Below are positions 1-10,200 of a DNA stretch of 64,000 nucleotides, piece after piece. A program made the position numbers and the translations under genes. The DNA lies in NCBI GenBank assembly GCA_966211455.1, contig CBIHNI010000007.1, positions 124,001-188,000 on the forward strand. Reading direction: 5' to 3'. The stretch's first letter is position 1; each line of letters opens with the position of its first letter. The notes below the pieces were generated by a model that saw only the letters and a program-made list of their open reading frames with translations, did not search any database and had not been told where the DNA came from. Origin of the DNA: 21-14-0-10-47-8 sp966211455. Lineage in GTDB: Bacteria; Bdellovibrionota; Bdellovibrionia; Bdellovibrionales; Bdellovibrionaceae.

Positions 1-110
1 GATCGGCTAATACCTACTTTCTTTGCAACCTCTTCCTGAGAACCGCCATTAAGGAACCGCAATCTAAGAAGGTTATCAGCCAAAATCCTACTAATTTGCC
101 ATTGATCCAT
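1..110 (-). CDS. N-terminal part of a helix-turn-helix protein (cut by window edge)
   Basis: The minus strand opens with ATG at 110-108 preceded by the purine-rich GGGAAAGGGTCT, a credible ribosome binding site, and stays open to the window edge for 36 codons. The peptide contains GGSQEEVAKKVGISR, which matches the first two helices of an XRE/Cro-type or transposase-type helix-turn-helix. The rest lies outside the window, so the family cannot be fixed. The perfect hairpin at 126-165 sits 15 bp upstream of the start and could be its operator, or a mobile palindrome that inserted beside it. Confidence 0.55.
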   Translation of the reverse strand, partial: MDQWQISRILADNLLRLRFLNGGSQEEVAKKVGISR

Positions 111-125
111 AGACCCTTTCCCTTC

Positions 126-165
126 GATTCCGGTAAACCGGCGGAGCCGACGGTTTACCGGAATC
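126..165. repeat. 40-bp perfect hairpin (15-bp arms, 10-nt loop)
   Basis: The arms GATTCCGGTAAACCG (126-140) and CGGTTTACCGGAATC (151-165) are exact reverse complements around the loop gcggagccga. Each arm also contains a smaller dyad, CCGGT-aa-ACCGG. There is no T-tract on either side, so it does not look like an intrinsic terminator. It lies between the divergent HTH gene and the lipoprotein at 359. The rest of 166-358 has no supported gene. The dyad could be an operator for the HTH protein or a REP-like element; no second copy is seen in this window. Confidence 0.75.
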
Positions 166-358
166 AAGGAGGAACACGTAATAGGCTCCTCTTGAAAGCC
201 AGCTCAGGTTCAATATAGATGCGACCCTGAAACGCAAAGAATCGCGACTCAAGATCCGCAAGACGGACATATTCAACTTGTCGGATCGCTTTTGGGCACA
301 AAGTAGGACTGGACCTTGACGCGCTTCTTTCCAGACCGGATGATAAAGGGGCATGACA

Positions 359-985
359 ATGACCAAAAAGCGCAATGTTATCTGGCAGATTTTGTTTGGC
401 CTGACCGTGACCATGCTCATGATCAATATGAGCTCGTGTGTGACTCCTTATCAGAATCCGAATCTGCCGACTTTGATTCCGGAATCGCAGTACAACAGTC
501 TGACCGATCAATATTCTGTAAATAAAAAAATATATGACGGCTTCGCGCAGACGATGGAAGTTTCGGCGACCCTGTTGAACACGGCCGTTTCGAAAGCGCA
601 GTTGGATCAAAAAGCTCGCATCTATCAATGGACCAGCGAGCAGTACAATTCACATCAAAGCGAACTGCAAGCCAGCCTAGCGAAAGAGACGAAAGTCTTT
701 TTTGATTTCTTTGTACCCGAGCGCCGCCACGACGACCTGAACAAAGGCAAGACTTTGTGGCGAGTTTTCTTGGATGCCGGCGGAAAACGCTACGAAGGCA
801 AGGCCGAGAAATTGAAAACGATCGTGGCCGACGTACAGTCGCTTTATCCGACTCACAATCGATTTTTCACGCCTTATATCGTGACCTTTCCGGTTCCGAC
901 TTCAACGATCGAATCCGGCGAAAGCAAGTTGACGCTGACAGGCCCGGTTGGCTCGACGACGATCGAATTCAAGGCCGCGCCTTAA
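359..985 (+). CDS. predicted lipoprotein, function unknown
   Basis: A 208-residue exported protein. The N-terminus has two Lys and an Arg, a hydrophobic stretch and the lipobox-like MSSC, so Cys27 is the probable lipidation site. ATG 359 is preferred over ATG 353 because AAAGGGG then sits at normal spacing. The mature part is largely helical (residues about 45-130) and then beta-rich, ending in SKLTLTGPVGSTTIEFK. No enzyme motif was recognised. Its stop codon directly abuts the stop of the convergent dehydrogenase gene, with no terminator between them. Confidence 0.7.
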   Translation: MTKKRNVIWQILFGLTVTMLMINMSSCVTPYQNPNLPTLIPESQYNSLTDQYSVNKKIYDGFAQTMEVSATLLNTAVSKAQLDQKARIYQWTSEQYNSHQSELQASLAKETKVFFDFFVPERRHDDLNKGKTLWRVFLDAGGKRYEGKAEKLKTIVADVQSLYPTHNRFFTPYIVTFPVPTSTIESGESKLTLTGPVGSTTIEFKAAP

Positions 986-1768
986 TTATTTTTCCCGCTT
1001 GAATTGAGTCGCAACGACCCGATCGAAAAGTTCGGGGATGTGGCGCGCGGCCAGAACCCCGACCCCCATCAGACCGGTGGGCTTCAGTTCGGTGAGATCT
1101 TCAAGAATCGCTTCGCGAATCATCTGCGCATATTTTTTAGGTGGGATTCCCTTCATCAAATTCAGATTGAAGTTCTTGCCGTACAAATGCGGGATCTGCT
1201 TGAACATCTGAGTGTCGATCCCCGGCGTGATCAAAGCCAATGTCGTCACGCCCGTTCCTTTCAATTCAGCTTCCAAGCATTTGGTGAAAGCCAGAACGGC
1301 CGCTTTCGCTGCCGAATAAGTCGAAGCGCAAGGCAGATTCATAATCGAAGAAATGCTGCCGTGATTGATGATCTTGCCGCGTTTGCGCGAAAGCATCGAA
1401 GGCAACATGCCATGGGTGAGCTGAATCAAAGCATTGATATTCACCTGTAGCATTCGGTAGATATCGTCCATTGGCTGTTCTTCCAACAGACCACCGGTCA
1501 ATTGTCCCGCGTTGTTAAAAAGAATGTCGATGCGGGTGTCTTTGATCTGCGCCAAGAAACCTTCGATCGCCTGACGGCTTTCCAAATCGACTTCGTAAAC
1601 CTGCACCGACTGCGCACCGGCCTTCAGAAACTCGTCAACGAAACCTTCCTCTTGTTTTCGCACCAGCAGATGCAGATGTGCTTTGTCTTCTGCACAGGTG
1701 AGCGCCACCGCACGTCCGATACCGCGGTTCGCGCCTGTGATCAAAATGTGCGAGTCTCGAATTTCCAT
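986..1768 (-). CDS. short-chain dehydrogenase/reductase
   Basis: A 260-residue classical SDR, the usual length for the family. It shows the cofactor-binding TGANRGIG near residue 12, the NNAG motif near residue 85, and the catalytic Ser (GSIS) followed by YSAAK. An NAD(P)-dependent oxidoreductase acting on an alcohol or ketone is expected; the substrate cannot be read from sequence. ATG 1768 is chosen because GAAGGATC lies at good spacing, giving MEIRDSHILITG. The gene follows the RNase H gene by 16 bp on the same strand and is probably cotranscribed with it. Confidence 0.85.
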   Translation of the reverse strand: MEIRDSHILITGANRGIGRAVALTCAEDKAHLHLLVRKQEEGFVDEFLKAGAQSVQVYEVDLESRQAIEGFLAQIKDTRIDILFNNAGQLTGGLLEEQPMDDIYRMLQVNINALIQLTHGMLPSMLSRKRGKIINHGSISSIMNLPCASTYSAAKAAVLAFTKCLEAELKGTGVTTLALITPGIDTQMFKQIPHLYGKNFNLNLMKGIPPKKYAQMIREAILEDLTELKPTGLMGVGVLAARHIPELFDRVVATQFKREK

Positions 1769-1784
1769 AAAGATCCTTCTCAAA

Positions 1785-2519
1785 TCATTCTTTGATTTCG
1801 GTTTGCGGTGGCAGTCCCCAAGCTTTCAAAATCTCGGGCTCTTCGGCGGCGGACATAGCTTTTTTGAAAAGCGCTCCCGACTGCCCTTTTACGCGACGTT
1901 CACAAGAAGCCCAGTCGCGATGACGAAAAACGGTGTTACCAATTTTGCTTAAGTAAGAATACGCGGCTTTCTTTTCCTGCTTCGGTCGCATCTCGGGCAA
2001 AGCCGTATTTTCAGGGACGTCATAAATGGCGACGCCATATTGAAGCAAAGGCCCTTGATACAAATCCACCCAACGTTTCTGCGAAAATGCGACAGCAATC
2101 TCGTCACAACGTTCATTGCCAGGTGTGCCGACATGTCCACGCGAATAAAGCCATTCAACTTTGCCTTCGGCGCCACGGTCACGCACCAACGAATAAAGAT
2201 CCTTCCAAAGCTCTTGATTGGAAACATCGTTGCCTTCGGCCGTCTTCCAGCCCTTTTTCATCCATCCCCAAATCCACTGCGTGATGCCGCGGATGACGTA
2301 GGTCGAATCGGTGTACAAAAAAACGGGCTCTTTGCGCTTTCGAATCTTGCGCAAGGCTTCGATGGTGGCGGTGAGCTCCATTTCGTTGTTGGTGGTGCGG
2401 GCCACATGCCCGCCCAGTTCATGAATCTCGCCTTCGGGGAAGGTCAAGACAGATCCCCAACCGCCCGGCCCGGGATTCCCCGAGCAAGCTCCGTCGGTAA
2501 AGATCAGAATGGATTTCAT
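1785..2519 (-). CDS. rnhA: ribonuclease HI with C-terminal hybrid-binding-like domain
   Basis: Residues 1-150 are a typical RNase HI: FTDGACSGNPGPGGWG (first catalytic Asp), NNEMELTATIEAL (Glu), LYTDSTYV (Asp) and CDEIAVAF (last Asp), so the DEDD set is complete. It should cleave RNA in RNA-DNA hybrids. At 244 residues it is about 90 longer than the Escherichia coli enzyme. Residues about 185-225 (AYSYLSKIG, then WASCERRVKGQSGALFKKA) resemble the hybrid-binding (viroplasmin-like) domain usually found at the N-terminus of RNase H1. The ATG at 2519 has a weak ribosome binding site; a GTG five codons upstream (2534) is the alternative. Confidence 0.88.
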   Translation of the reverse strand: MKSILIFTDGACSGNPGPGGWGSVLTFPEGEIHELGGHVARTTNNEMELTATIEALRKIRKRKEPVFLYTDSTYVIRGITQWIWGWMKKGWKTAEGNDVSNQELWKDLYSLVRDRGAEGKVEWLYSRGHVGTPGNERCDEIAVAFSQKRWVDLYQGPLLQYGVAIYDVPENTALPEMRPKQEKKAAYSYLSKIGNTVFRHRDWASCERRVKGQSGALFKKAMSAAEEPEILKAWGLPPQTEIKE

Positions 2520-2629
2520 CAGTTGCGCTTTCACACCGCTGATTCTTGTTGAGAATGCAAATCGGCGCAAGCCGGAGGATGTCGAGACCCGATGGCAAGC
2601 CATCTTCAAACCGAAGTCTTAACAAAAAT

Positions 2630-2659
2630 AAAAAAGGCCTCCCGAAGGAAGCCTTTTTT
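2630..2659 (-). terminator. intrinsic terminator (bidirectional by sequence)
   Basis: A 13-bp stem with one mismatch (AAAAAAGGCCTCC, CGAA loop, GGAAGCCTTTTTT) has T-tracts on both strands. It lies just downstream of the metalloprotease gene that ends at 2696 and separates that operon from rnhA. Confidence 0.85.
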
Positions 2660-2695
2660 ATCGCATTTCTGCTGATATTCAGAGCTTGTCGAAGC

Positions 2696-5600
2696 TTAGT
2701 TCGGCAAGATACTCAAAGTCGCCTTCAATGAATCTGGATTCGGCATCACGCCTTGGAGGTATTCCAAGATCTGATCCGCTTCCAAATCCCAAGCGACCTT
2801 TTCAACTTCCGTCAGATCAGCAGGAGCTGGCTTCTTCTGAGCTTTCAGCTGGTAGATCATGATCAGGCGGTTGCGTCCTTTATCGGATTGAAGCTCAACT
2901 GCTTCCAACTTCTTCGCCGTTTCGTGAACCGTGATCAGTTCGGTCGCAACCAAGTTTTTCTTTGGATCCGCACCGTAACGCAGATTTGAAATCTCCAAAG
3001 ATTTGAAGCTGGACGGGAAGCTTTCGCTGATACCCGTGCGGCTCACCCGGATCAGATCCAAGAACTCGTTACCAGAAACTTTGTGAGCCGTATCCACCAT
3101 ACGAGAGCTCACGGCATCAACGTAAACCTGGCTGAAGCTCACGTTGTCGTTCGGGATACCCAATGCTGTTGCAAGGTCGCCGAACAATGGCTTCTGAACT
3201 TTCAGATCTGTGACCGTTGGCAAAGGCTCAGTTTTCTTCGTTCCGTCAAAGAACTCGATATCCTGATCTCCGCTCATGCGATTCAATAACTGAGCTTGTG
3301 TCATATCCGCCAAAGGTGCACGGAATTCAGCGCGGTCTGCATAGTTGTTCGTCGCGCGATCCAAAGTCGAGATCCCCATATTACGACCGAACAACATTCG
3401 AGTCGCAACCAACTTGTCGATCCAATATCCACGTACGTCGATCTGGTCAGCATACGCATTATCGCTCTCAGGATCTTTACGAGACTGGAAGAGCTTACCG
3501 TACTGACCGATCACTTCATAATCTTGCAAGCCGATCAGCTCAAGGTCGCCTTCGGTTACTGTCGCACATGAAATCAATCCACGCGTCGACAATTTATCCA
3601 GAAGCTCGACACCCGCAATCGGACGCTCGTTCAACTTCAGGGCTTTGCCGCTCGCATCTTTCGCATCTTCTTTCGCAGACAAGACGCAAGTCAGATCCGG
3701 AGTCGTCGCAACACTCATCAAGAATTGGCCAACCAAATCCGAAGCGTCTTTGATATCCTTAAACGATGGGATGTTCTCCCAGTTTGGATTTCCATCCGCC
3801 AAGTGAACTGGATAGATCTGCTGCATGCGCTCGTAGATCTCTTGCATCAAACGAAGGCTCATAAAGCGAGAGCGAACACTCGCTGCGTACATTGGTTCGT
3901 CCGTTAAGCTCATGCTGGCGCGACCGTTACGTTTGTATGCCAGCTCATAGTTATTCAAGTACGTGTTGATCTCATTCTGAACGATCTCCGTGTAGCTTGT
4001 TCCCAAGTCGAAACGTCGGCAACCCGCATTGATTCCCGTGTGCTCGTCCGTGCAGTAACCGTAAGGTTTCAACACATCGATTCTTTCAGAATCCACAAGC
4101 GACTTTTGATCAGCTGGCAAGCTTGCGTAAGCCGCATCAACCGTCTCTTGCAAAGTGCCTTTCAAAGGAACCGATTTGTAAGTCTTTTGAACAACTTCTT
4201 CACCTTGCTGGTTTTGTTCGGCCCATACTGTGTCGACAACTTCAACTTTTTGCGCGTAAGCAAACTTCAAAGCTGCGATGTCGTACTTACCCAGAACAGG
4301 CAAGGCCTTCAAATCGTCACCGTATTCCATCACAGTACTGAATGGAATTTTGTGGTTGATTTGGAAACCCTCAAGTTCAGTTTCAGTATAGAAGTTCTCT
4401 GGATCTTCAGATCCTTGAAAGTTGTGGCGCAGACCCAAGTTGTGACCCATTTCGTGGATCAAAGTCGGGACCCAAACCTCTGGCAGGATCAAATCGATGA
4501 CATGCTGTTTTTCTGAATCTGACAATTTATCCCAAGGTTTCGCATCGTCGGCGAATTTGTCTGCCAAATCAGGATTGATTCCAAAGCTCATCACACCGGG
4601 AGCCATACCGAAAGCACAGTTCTTGGCTTCTTGCAGGTATTTCAAACGAGCTTGAATTCCACCAGCATAGTCCGAATTTTTCTGCTTTGTGTATGTCTTA
4701 ACTTCGGCAACCATTTGCTTGATCTGAGCCGCAGACAAGGAAGACGAAACCCCAGCAGTCCCTTTGACTTTCGCCAGCTTCGCCGTTTTCAGTGCTTTTT
4801 CAGATTTCGCAACCAAAGCTTTTGGACTTTGAGATTTAAACTTCGATTTTGCAAGACGAGCCTGCAAAGATTTTTCGATGATCAAACCACCGGTATCGCC
4901 TTTTTCTTCTTCTTTTGAAGGCGTGCCTTTAACAGGATCGGTTTGCGCCTTCGCAGCCGCCTCACGAATCGCCTTAATTTCGGCTTTGTCACGCAAGATA
5001 TCGGCATATGTCGACTTGATGTACTTTTTGATCGTACCCAAGAACATCACAGTCCTGGCGCTGATGATTTCACCCGTCAAAGGATCTTCCGTTTGCGGAC
5101 CGTAACCGATCACGCTGCTGGCAACTGGATCTTCAACCAAGACGATCATGCTATTGCGGATATCGCCGACCTTCTGACCACTGTTGTCGTGCAAGTTGAT
5201 GTGGAACTTTGCACCTGCTTTTGACAGGCCGTCATTCAAGGAGTTCACTACTTTGTAAGTCAGCTCACGAATTTTAGCGTGCTCTGGCTTGCTGAACTCT
5301 TCAGACAAGAAGTACTCGATTGACGAACGCTCTGGGTTCCAGTGATTCATGATCACTTTCTTACCGCCAGTCGTCGCATTGTTATCCGAATCCAAATCTT
5401 GGCTTTCAGTTGTAAAGAAACCGAAAGTGTTTTCATCAAGCTTCGGATAATTCACAGTCTTGAATCCCGGGGTCAGTACAGACGAAGTCTTCACCAAAGA
5501 GTAGTGGAAAACCGCCGATACGGTTGTATCCGACAATTTATCCATTGTGCTTAAGCACGCCAAGTTGACTTTGAAAGTGCGTTCAACCGCCATGTTCAAA

Positions 5601-6154
5601 GCGTCTTTTTCCAACTTCAAATCGACAACGCGAGATGAAGTTTCGCTGTAGCACAGGCCACCCGTCAGCTCTTGCTCAAGCAGGATTGGCAAAGTCTCGA
5701 GACGAGATGATTTGGCTGCTTCTGGTTTGAACTTGAACTTGGTCTTTTTATCCCAAGGGATGTCATCACGAACTTCTTCCGAGTTCGTGCAATCGCCGTA
5801 TTTATCTTTGGCGCACTGGTAATCAACGTATTCAACCGGGATTTCCAGAACCAACTTGTTGTTGGTACCGTTGCCAGAGAAACGAGAGTCCGCTTCCATC
5901 TCTACGATGCGCAGAGATTCTTTCGACCACTCAAGCTTCACTCGCTTGTTATCCCCTGCTGAAAACGGCAATGCGTCCTGTGAGGAACGGCTTGCATTCA
6001 GCATAGACGCCGACATCAAGTACTCGCCATTTGTATCCGGTTTTTCGTAAACCTCGTACTTGAGCTTTTCCTCGAACGGGATTGACTTTGTACAAGCCGA
6101 CAGTGTCAACACTGCCAGACCCGAGCCAATCAATAGCTTCATGAATTGTTTCAT
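2696..6154 (-). CDS. giant met-zincin metalloprotease lipoprotein 1
   Basis: A 1152-residue secreted protein. The signal peptide MKQFMKLLIGSG ends in the lipobox LSAC. HEMGHNLGLRHNF at about residues 567-579 is a complete HExxHxxGxxH zinc site, followed by the Met-turn TVMEYG near residue 609 and GKYDIAALKFAY. This order matches the zinc-dependent met-zincin family. Downstream is a block with YCTD, CRRFDLGTSY and EIVQNEI that is shared with the proteases at 15010 and 19977. Start 6154 is chosen for the GGGAAGGGG site; an in-frame TTG lies at 6169. It is encoded 11 bp after a beta-barrel gene (6166-6996). Probably an outer-membrane-anchored endopeptidase; the substrate is unknown. Confidence 0.85.
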   Translation of the reverse strand: MKQFMKLLIGSGLAVLTLSACTKSIPFEEKLKYEVYEKPDTNGEYLMSASMLNASRSSQDALPFSAGDNKRVKLEWSKESLRIVEMEADSRFSGNGTNNKLVLEIPVEYVDYQCAKDKYGDCTNSEEVRDDIPWDKKTKFKFKPEAAKSSRLETLPILLEQELTGGLCYSETSSRVVDLKLEKDALNMAVERTFKVNLACLSTMDKLSDTTVSAVFHYSLVKTSSVLTPGFKTVNYPKLDENTFGFFTTESQDLDSDNNATTGGKKVIMNHWNPERSSIEYFLSEEFSKPEHAKIRELTYKVVNSLNDGLSKAGAKFHINLHDNSGQKVGDIRNSMIVLVEDPVASSVIGYGPQTEDPLTGEIISARTVMFLGTIKKYIKSTYADILRDKAEIKAIREAAAKAQTDPVKGTPSKEEEKGDTGGLIIEKSLQARLAKSKFKSQSPKALVAKSEKALKTAKLAKVKGTAGVSSSLSAAQIKQMVAEVKTYTKQKNSDYAGGIQARLKYLQEAKNCAFGMAPGVMSFGINPDLADKFADDAKPWDKLSDSEKQHVIDLILPEVWVPTLIHEMGHNLGLRHNFQGSEDPENFYTETELEGFQINHKIPFSTVMEYGDDLKALPVLGKYDIAALKFAYAQKVEVVDTVWAEQNQQGEEVVQKTYKSVPLKGTLQETVDAAYASLPADQKSLVDSERIDVLKPYGYCTDEHTGINAGCRRFDLGTSYTEIVQNEINTYLNNYELAYKRNGRASMSLTDEPMYAASVRSRFMSLRLMQEIYERMQQIYPVHLADGNPNWENIPSFKDIKDASDLVGQFLMSVATTPDLTCVLSAKEDAKDASGKALKLNERPIAGVELLDKLSTRGLISCATVTEGDLELIGLQDYEVIGQYGKLFQSRKDPESDNAYADQIDVRGYWIDKLVATRMLFGRNMGISTLDRATNNYADRAEFRAPLADMTQAQLLNRMSGDQDIEFFDGTKKTEPLPTVTDLKVQKPLFGDLATALGIPNDNVSFSQVYVDAVSSRMVDTAHKVSGNEFLDLIRVSRTGISESFPSSFKSLEISNLRYGADPKKNLVATELITVHETAKKLEAVELQSDKGRNRLIMIYQLKAQKKPAPADLTEVEKVAWDLEADQILEYLQGVMPNPDSLKATLSILPN

Positions 6155-6165
6155 ACCCCTTCCCT

Positions 6166-6996
6166 TCAATTCGTAAACGTCACTGCCGCTTGGATGACAG
6201 TTGTGTTTTGATCATAAACTTTAATATTTGAATCTTGTCCGTTCGCCTTGAAGGCCTTGCCTTCATTGCTGATGCTGCCGCTGATTTCCCAGTTCTTGGC
6301 GACCTGGTAACCAAGGCCGAACTCGTTGGTGTAGCTGCTGCGTTCCGAGTTCTGGTAAGTCCATCCGTTTTTGTAGCTACCGATTCCGTAAAGGCTCCAC
6401 TTTGGGATGAATTCGTAAGCCAAAGCCAATTTGTGAGTGATCGTGTACTGAACGTTCGCATCACCTGCCGCCGTGCGATCGTAACCGTGGAAGTTGCGAC
6501 CACCGCTCAGGGTGTAAGCCAGCTCAACGTACTTCAAAGGACTGCCTTTGATCGATCCGCCAAGACTTGCGCCACCTTGGTAGCTTTCATCACGACGAAG
6601 ATTTTCATCGGTCGGAGCCGTGCCGCCCATCAAAAGAGCCGTGCCCCAGTCGCCGAGCTTTGGACCTGCTTTTGTCAGGATGATTTTCGTATTCGAGATT
6701 GTCGTGTTGCGCGGACCCGATTGCTCTTTCGAGATGATGGTATCGGTCTGCAAAGAGAAACCGTTGCCAAGATAAACTGACGGATTGATTTCAAGATCGG
6801 TGCTGGCTTCGCGGTCCGGAGAATCTTCTTTATAGAGATTTGAAGAGGCCTGCACCGCCATTAAGATGTGGAAACGATCGGCACGCTTTTCCGACTCGGT
6901 CGGTTCGAGCTTCATGCTTGTCGTATTCGTCTGCGAGAACGCGAGAATGCTCATGAACAAGATCACTAAAATCGAAATCGCTTTAAGTGAGTTCAT
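6166..6996 (-). CDS. outer-membrane beta-barrel partner protein 1
   Basis: A 276-residue protein with a signal peptide ending near AFSQ and a mature part of alternating hydrophobic/polar strands rich in Gly, Tyr and Ser, ending in AAVTFTN, as in a small outer-membrane barrel. It shares NFHGYDRTAAGD and a C-terminal pattern (WEISGSISNEG, FKANGQDSNIKVYDQN) with the barrel at 19044, so the two are homologous. The start follows GGAAAGGG. It immediately precedes metalloprotease lipoprotein 1, the same barrel-then-protease order as at 19044-24089. It may present or secrete the protease; this is inferred from context only. Confidence 0.7.
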   Translation of the reverse strand: MNSLKAISILVILFMSILAFSQTNTTSMKLEPTESEKRADRFHILMAVQASSNLYKEDSPDREASTDLEINPSVYLGNGFSLQTDTIISKEQSGPRNTTISNTKIILTKAGPKLGDWGTALLMGGTAPTDENLRRDESYQGGASLGGSIKGSPLKYVELAYTLSGGRNFHGYDRTAAGDANVQYTITHKLALAYEFIPKWSLYGIGSYKNGWTYQNSERSSYTNEFGLGYQVAKNWEISGSISNEGKAFKANGQDSNIKVYDQNTTVIQAAVTFTN

Positions 6997-7235
6997 TTTT
7001 CCCTTTCCACTTCTTATCCGCCATATAAGGAAAAATCATAATGATTTCCCCCAGCTGCAAATGCATTAGCAGGACTCGTGCCGCGGAAATCCAGTGCCAG
7101 ATTGTCTCTGCGGGAGTGCCATCTCACGTTAAACCATCAACGGCTAAAGATTTTCTTAAAACTTCAAGAGGGGTCGTCGTTGATCAAATCAACATCCAAG
7201 AAGAAATTGCAAATCGGTTGCGAGATGCTCCCGCA

Positions 7236-7257
7236 GCGCTCGTCCGGGGACGAGCGC
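7236..7257. repeat. perfect 10-bp hairpin without T-tract
   Basis: GCGCTCGTCC and GGACGAGCGC are exact reverse complements separated by two G residues. The site lies in the 283-bp gap between two minus-strand groups of the surface-protease locus, just past the stop of the lipoprotein gene at 7280. With no run of T it is not a standard terminator; it could stabilise the 3' end of the upstream transcript. Confidence 0.6.
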
Positions 7258-7279
7258 CTGTCGCCGAAATTCGAGAAAG

Positions 7280-10200
7280 TTACTGAGCCGGCGCAACCGC
7301 TGCTTGCTGAGCGGCCGGAGTTTTGAAGATCCCGCCGGTGTCCGAGTTGAAGAGCTCTCCGTAAAGCAGAACGCTTGTTAGAGCCGAAGACTTGTACGGG
7401 GCAAACTCGATGGACTTATTCACTTCCATATTGATTCGGACCGGCTTCTGTTCGCGAACGACGGATGCCAATCTCAGAAGGGCGGCGGTGTCCTCTTGAT
7501 AGACCTTTGCAAACTTACCGAACACGATATCCGGAGTTTTCACCAGGTTCGTGAAGGCGTGCGTGCGCTGTTCCTGACGGTCCAACATGTAATAGTAAAG
7601 CGTCTTGGCGCGGACGGGCGCCGGAACCAACTGAGTCGGAGTCGAAGCCACACCCTTATCACCGGCATTTTCAGCATTGGCGTAGAAGGAAAGAATCGGA
7701 GCCGCCACCAGATTCAAGGCATAATCCATATAAGGTCTGTATTGATCTGCCTTGTCCAAAAGGAAACGCGGATCTTCATACCGAGTGGATCGAATGCCCA
7801 AAATTTTCATCGCTTGCATTTGGTTCGGCATGATACCCGAGAAAGACATCAGTCTTTGATGATCCTGAACAAAGTCCTTCTCGCTATAAAGAGGAATGCC
7901 GATATCACCAAGCTCGGTTTTGATTGTCGCCGAAAGACGGAACAATGTAGCCACACCCTGAAGATAGACGGTGTCTCGGGACGCATCGGCATAGTAATCA
8001 CGCTTGTACCATTTGATTTCGTCATAGCCAGCCGAAGGAACAAGACTTTGCAACTCGCTACCCTGAATGGCCTTGGTCGCGAACTCGTCCGCATTGAGAT
8101 CGGTTGAAATCGAAATCACTTTCGATTCGCGATAAGCGGAAGCGTACTGAATGGAATCATTTAAGATCACCTGGTAATTTTGGATGATCGGCGGCAGACC
8201 CAAAGCCGGAATCCCATACATCATAAAATATCGGGCGCGAATGATGATATCCCAAGAATACAGCAAAGCTTTATCGCCATCAAATGAACCACGGTATTTA
8301 ATCGATTTCGGCAAATCCTGTTTAAACATCGCAAAAGGATCCTGGCCGGCTTTTCTTTGCTCGAGAGCCCATTTCCAGAAAGCTTTTTCGTACACGATGA
8401 ACTTGCCGGTGGCTTCGATCTCTTTTTCCATCATGTTGAACCAGCAGTCGTTCGTTCGTCGATAGTATCCGGTCACGCGTTGTACGGACTGCTTCACCAA
8501 ATCGCGGTAGAACTGAAGGCGTTCTTGAAATTTTGGAAGTCCGCCCTTGTTCGCCTTGCCGCTGGAATCCAGAACCGCCGAAAAAGCGCTGAGACGAGGC
8601 AAGATATCCAGACGAAGCCATTCCAGGTACTCGACTCGGTTTGTTTCGAACGGAAAGAAGCCTCTTTTGATAAAAGTCGTGCCGCCCGAATCCAGGGTTT
8701 CCATGGTGTGAGCCTTAAATTCACTTAAGGCGTTGCCAAGGACTGGAGACAAAAGGAAATCGTTCAGACCAACGGTCTTTTCGGCCTTATCTCCGGTCTT
8801 CATGCTTTTGCACATGTGAAGAATGTCTTGGTACTTTGAGTTCTTCTCGATTTCCGCCAGTTCCAAAACCGATTTGCGGATCGTCGCGATTCGCAGCTTA
8901 CCCGCGGTGTAGTTGGTACTTTCGCTCATGTCGGACTGCATGTAAGAGTCCAAAAACCGCGCCATCGCTTCGTCACCAGTGGTACCGAGAGTCTCAAAAA
9001 TTCCGGACTGAACGGCAAAGTCCATGGCCTCGGTCATCGAAAAGATATTGCTCTCGCTGAGATCTTCCGAAAAATCCATCAACGGAATGAGGGAGCCGCG
9101 CAAAAAGTTCTGCAAAGTATTGCTAAAATTAAATGCGCCGTTTGCATTGTACTTGGAAAAGACCGCTTTGGTGTTTGGTTCGATCCCCATACGAAGACCC
9201 ATATCGAACAAAGCCAGGCTCGAGGGAAAGGTGAAGGCGATCTTCGCCGTGTGCTCATAGTTCGCTGAGAATTTATCGATTTTGTCCGACAAAGCCGCAT
9301 CCTTGGTTACAAGGCTTGCCAATTCGCTCAGGCGACGGGCATTTTCAGGAATCAGCTTGGACTGAGACACCAAATCAAACAGCGACCGCTTGCCATCTTC
9401 AAAGAACATAACGAGATCCCGTTTGTCGGTCTTGTCTTGATTCTCTTTCAAGCGATACTGGATCGATCCCATCACGTAACCGATTTCGGACATTAGGTAA
9501 TTAAAGACGACTTTATCCAAAGGCTGAACTTCCAGCTTTGCGCCCGCAAAGAAAGAAGCCCCTTGCTTCGCCGTCCAACGCGAGCTCATGATCTGGTCGA
9601 CGATAAAGAAGTAAGCATCCTGTTCAGGCGTTTGAAGCTTTAGCAGCTGAACAATTTGGGGAAAGTTCTGATTCAACCAAGCCATGCGCTTGATATGTCC
9701 CGAAGCTCTCTCCATGATCTCTTGCGCTTGTTTTTCCAGCGGAGTTCCGCGGAAATTTTTGTCGGTCTTGCCCGCCAGAAACTGAGTCCCTGCCAAAGCG
9801 TTCAGGTTCAGATCCTTCGATGTCAAAAGAGGCAAAGTCGCGATCCATTCGACATTTTGAAGCTGAATGCGGCCTTCTTGAAAGGCACTGAGAATAATCG
9901 AAATCGTCCCGTTCAACTGGCTTGTGAGGTCTGTCTTGCCGGATTTCTCAAGCATCGCCATATACTTTTGAATATCGGCCAAGAAGTATTCGACATTCTT
10001 TTGTGGCGGCTGCTGATTGCTGACATCGAAAGCCATCAACAAAAGACGGTACTTATGATCAAGGTTGGTTTCCGTCGATGCGATCTCACCCAGCAGGACG
10101 GCTGCGTAGGGCGATGTCTTTAAAGTTCGCAACAATTCACAGCCTTTTAAGTCCGAACCGCAAAGAGAAAGATAAAACTCTTTCAGCTCGGCCCAACGCT

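Noticed and set aside
164..628. Minus-strand frame containing FFAFQGRIYIEPELAFKR
   Set aside because: Mostly antisense to the lipoprotein gene. The short protein-like part at 164-260 might be a gene remnant, but no family was recognised.
7041..7286. Plus-strand 81-codon frame in the gap between the two minus-strand protease groups
   Set aside because: The ribosome site is weak, part of it is the 10-bp palindrome, and it ends inside the convergent lipoprotein gene. It could not be supported, although its second half looks mildly protein-like.
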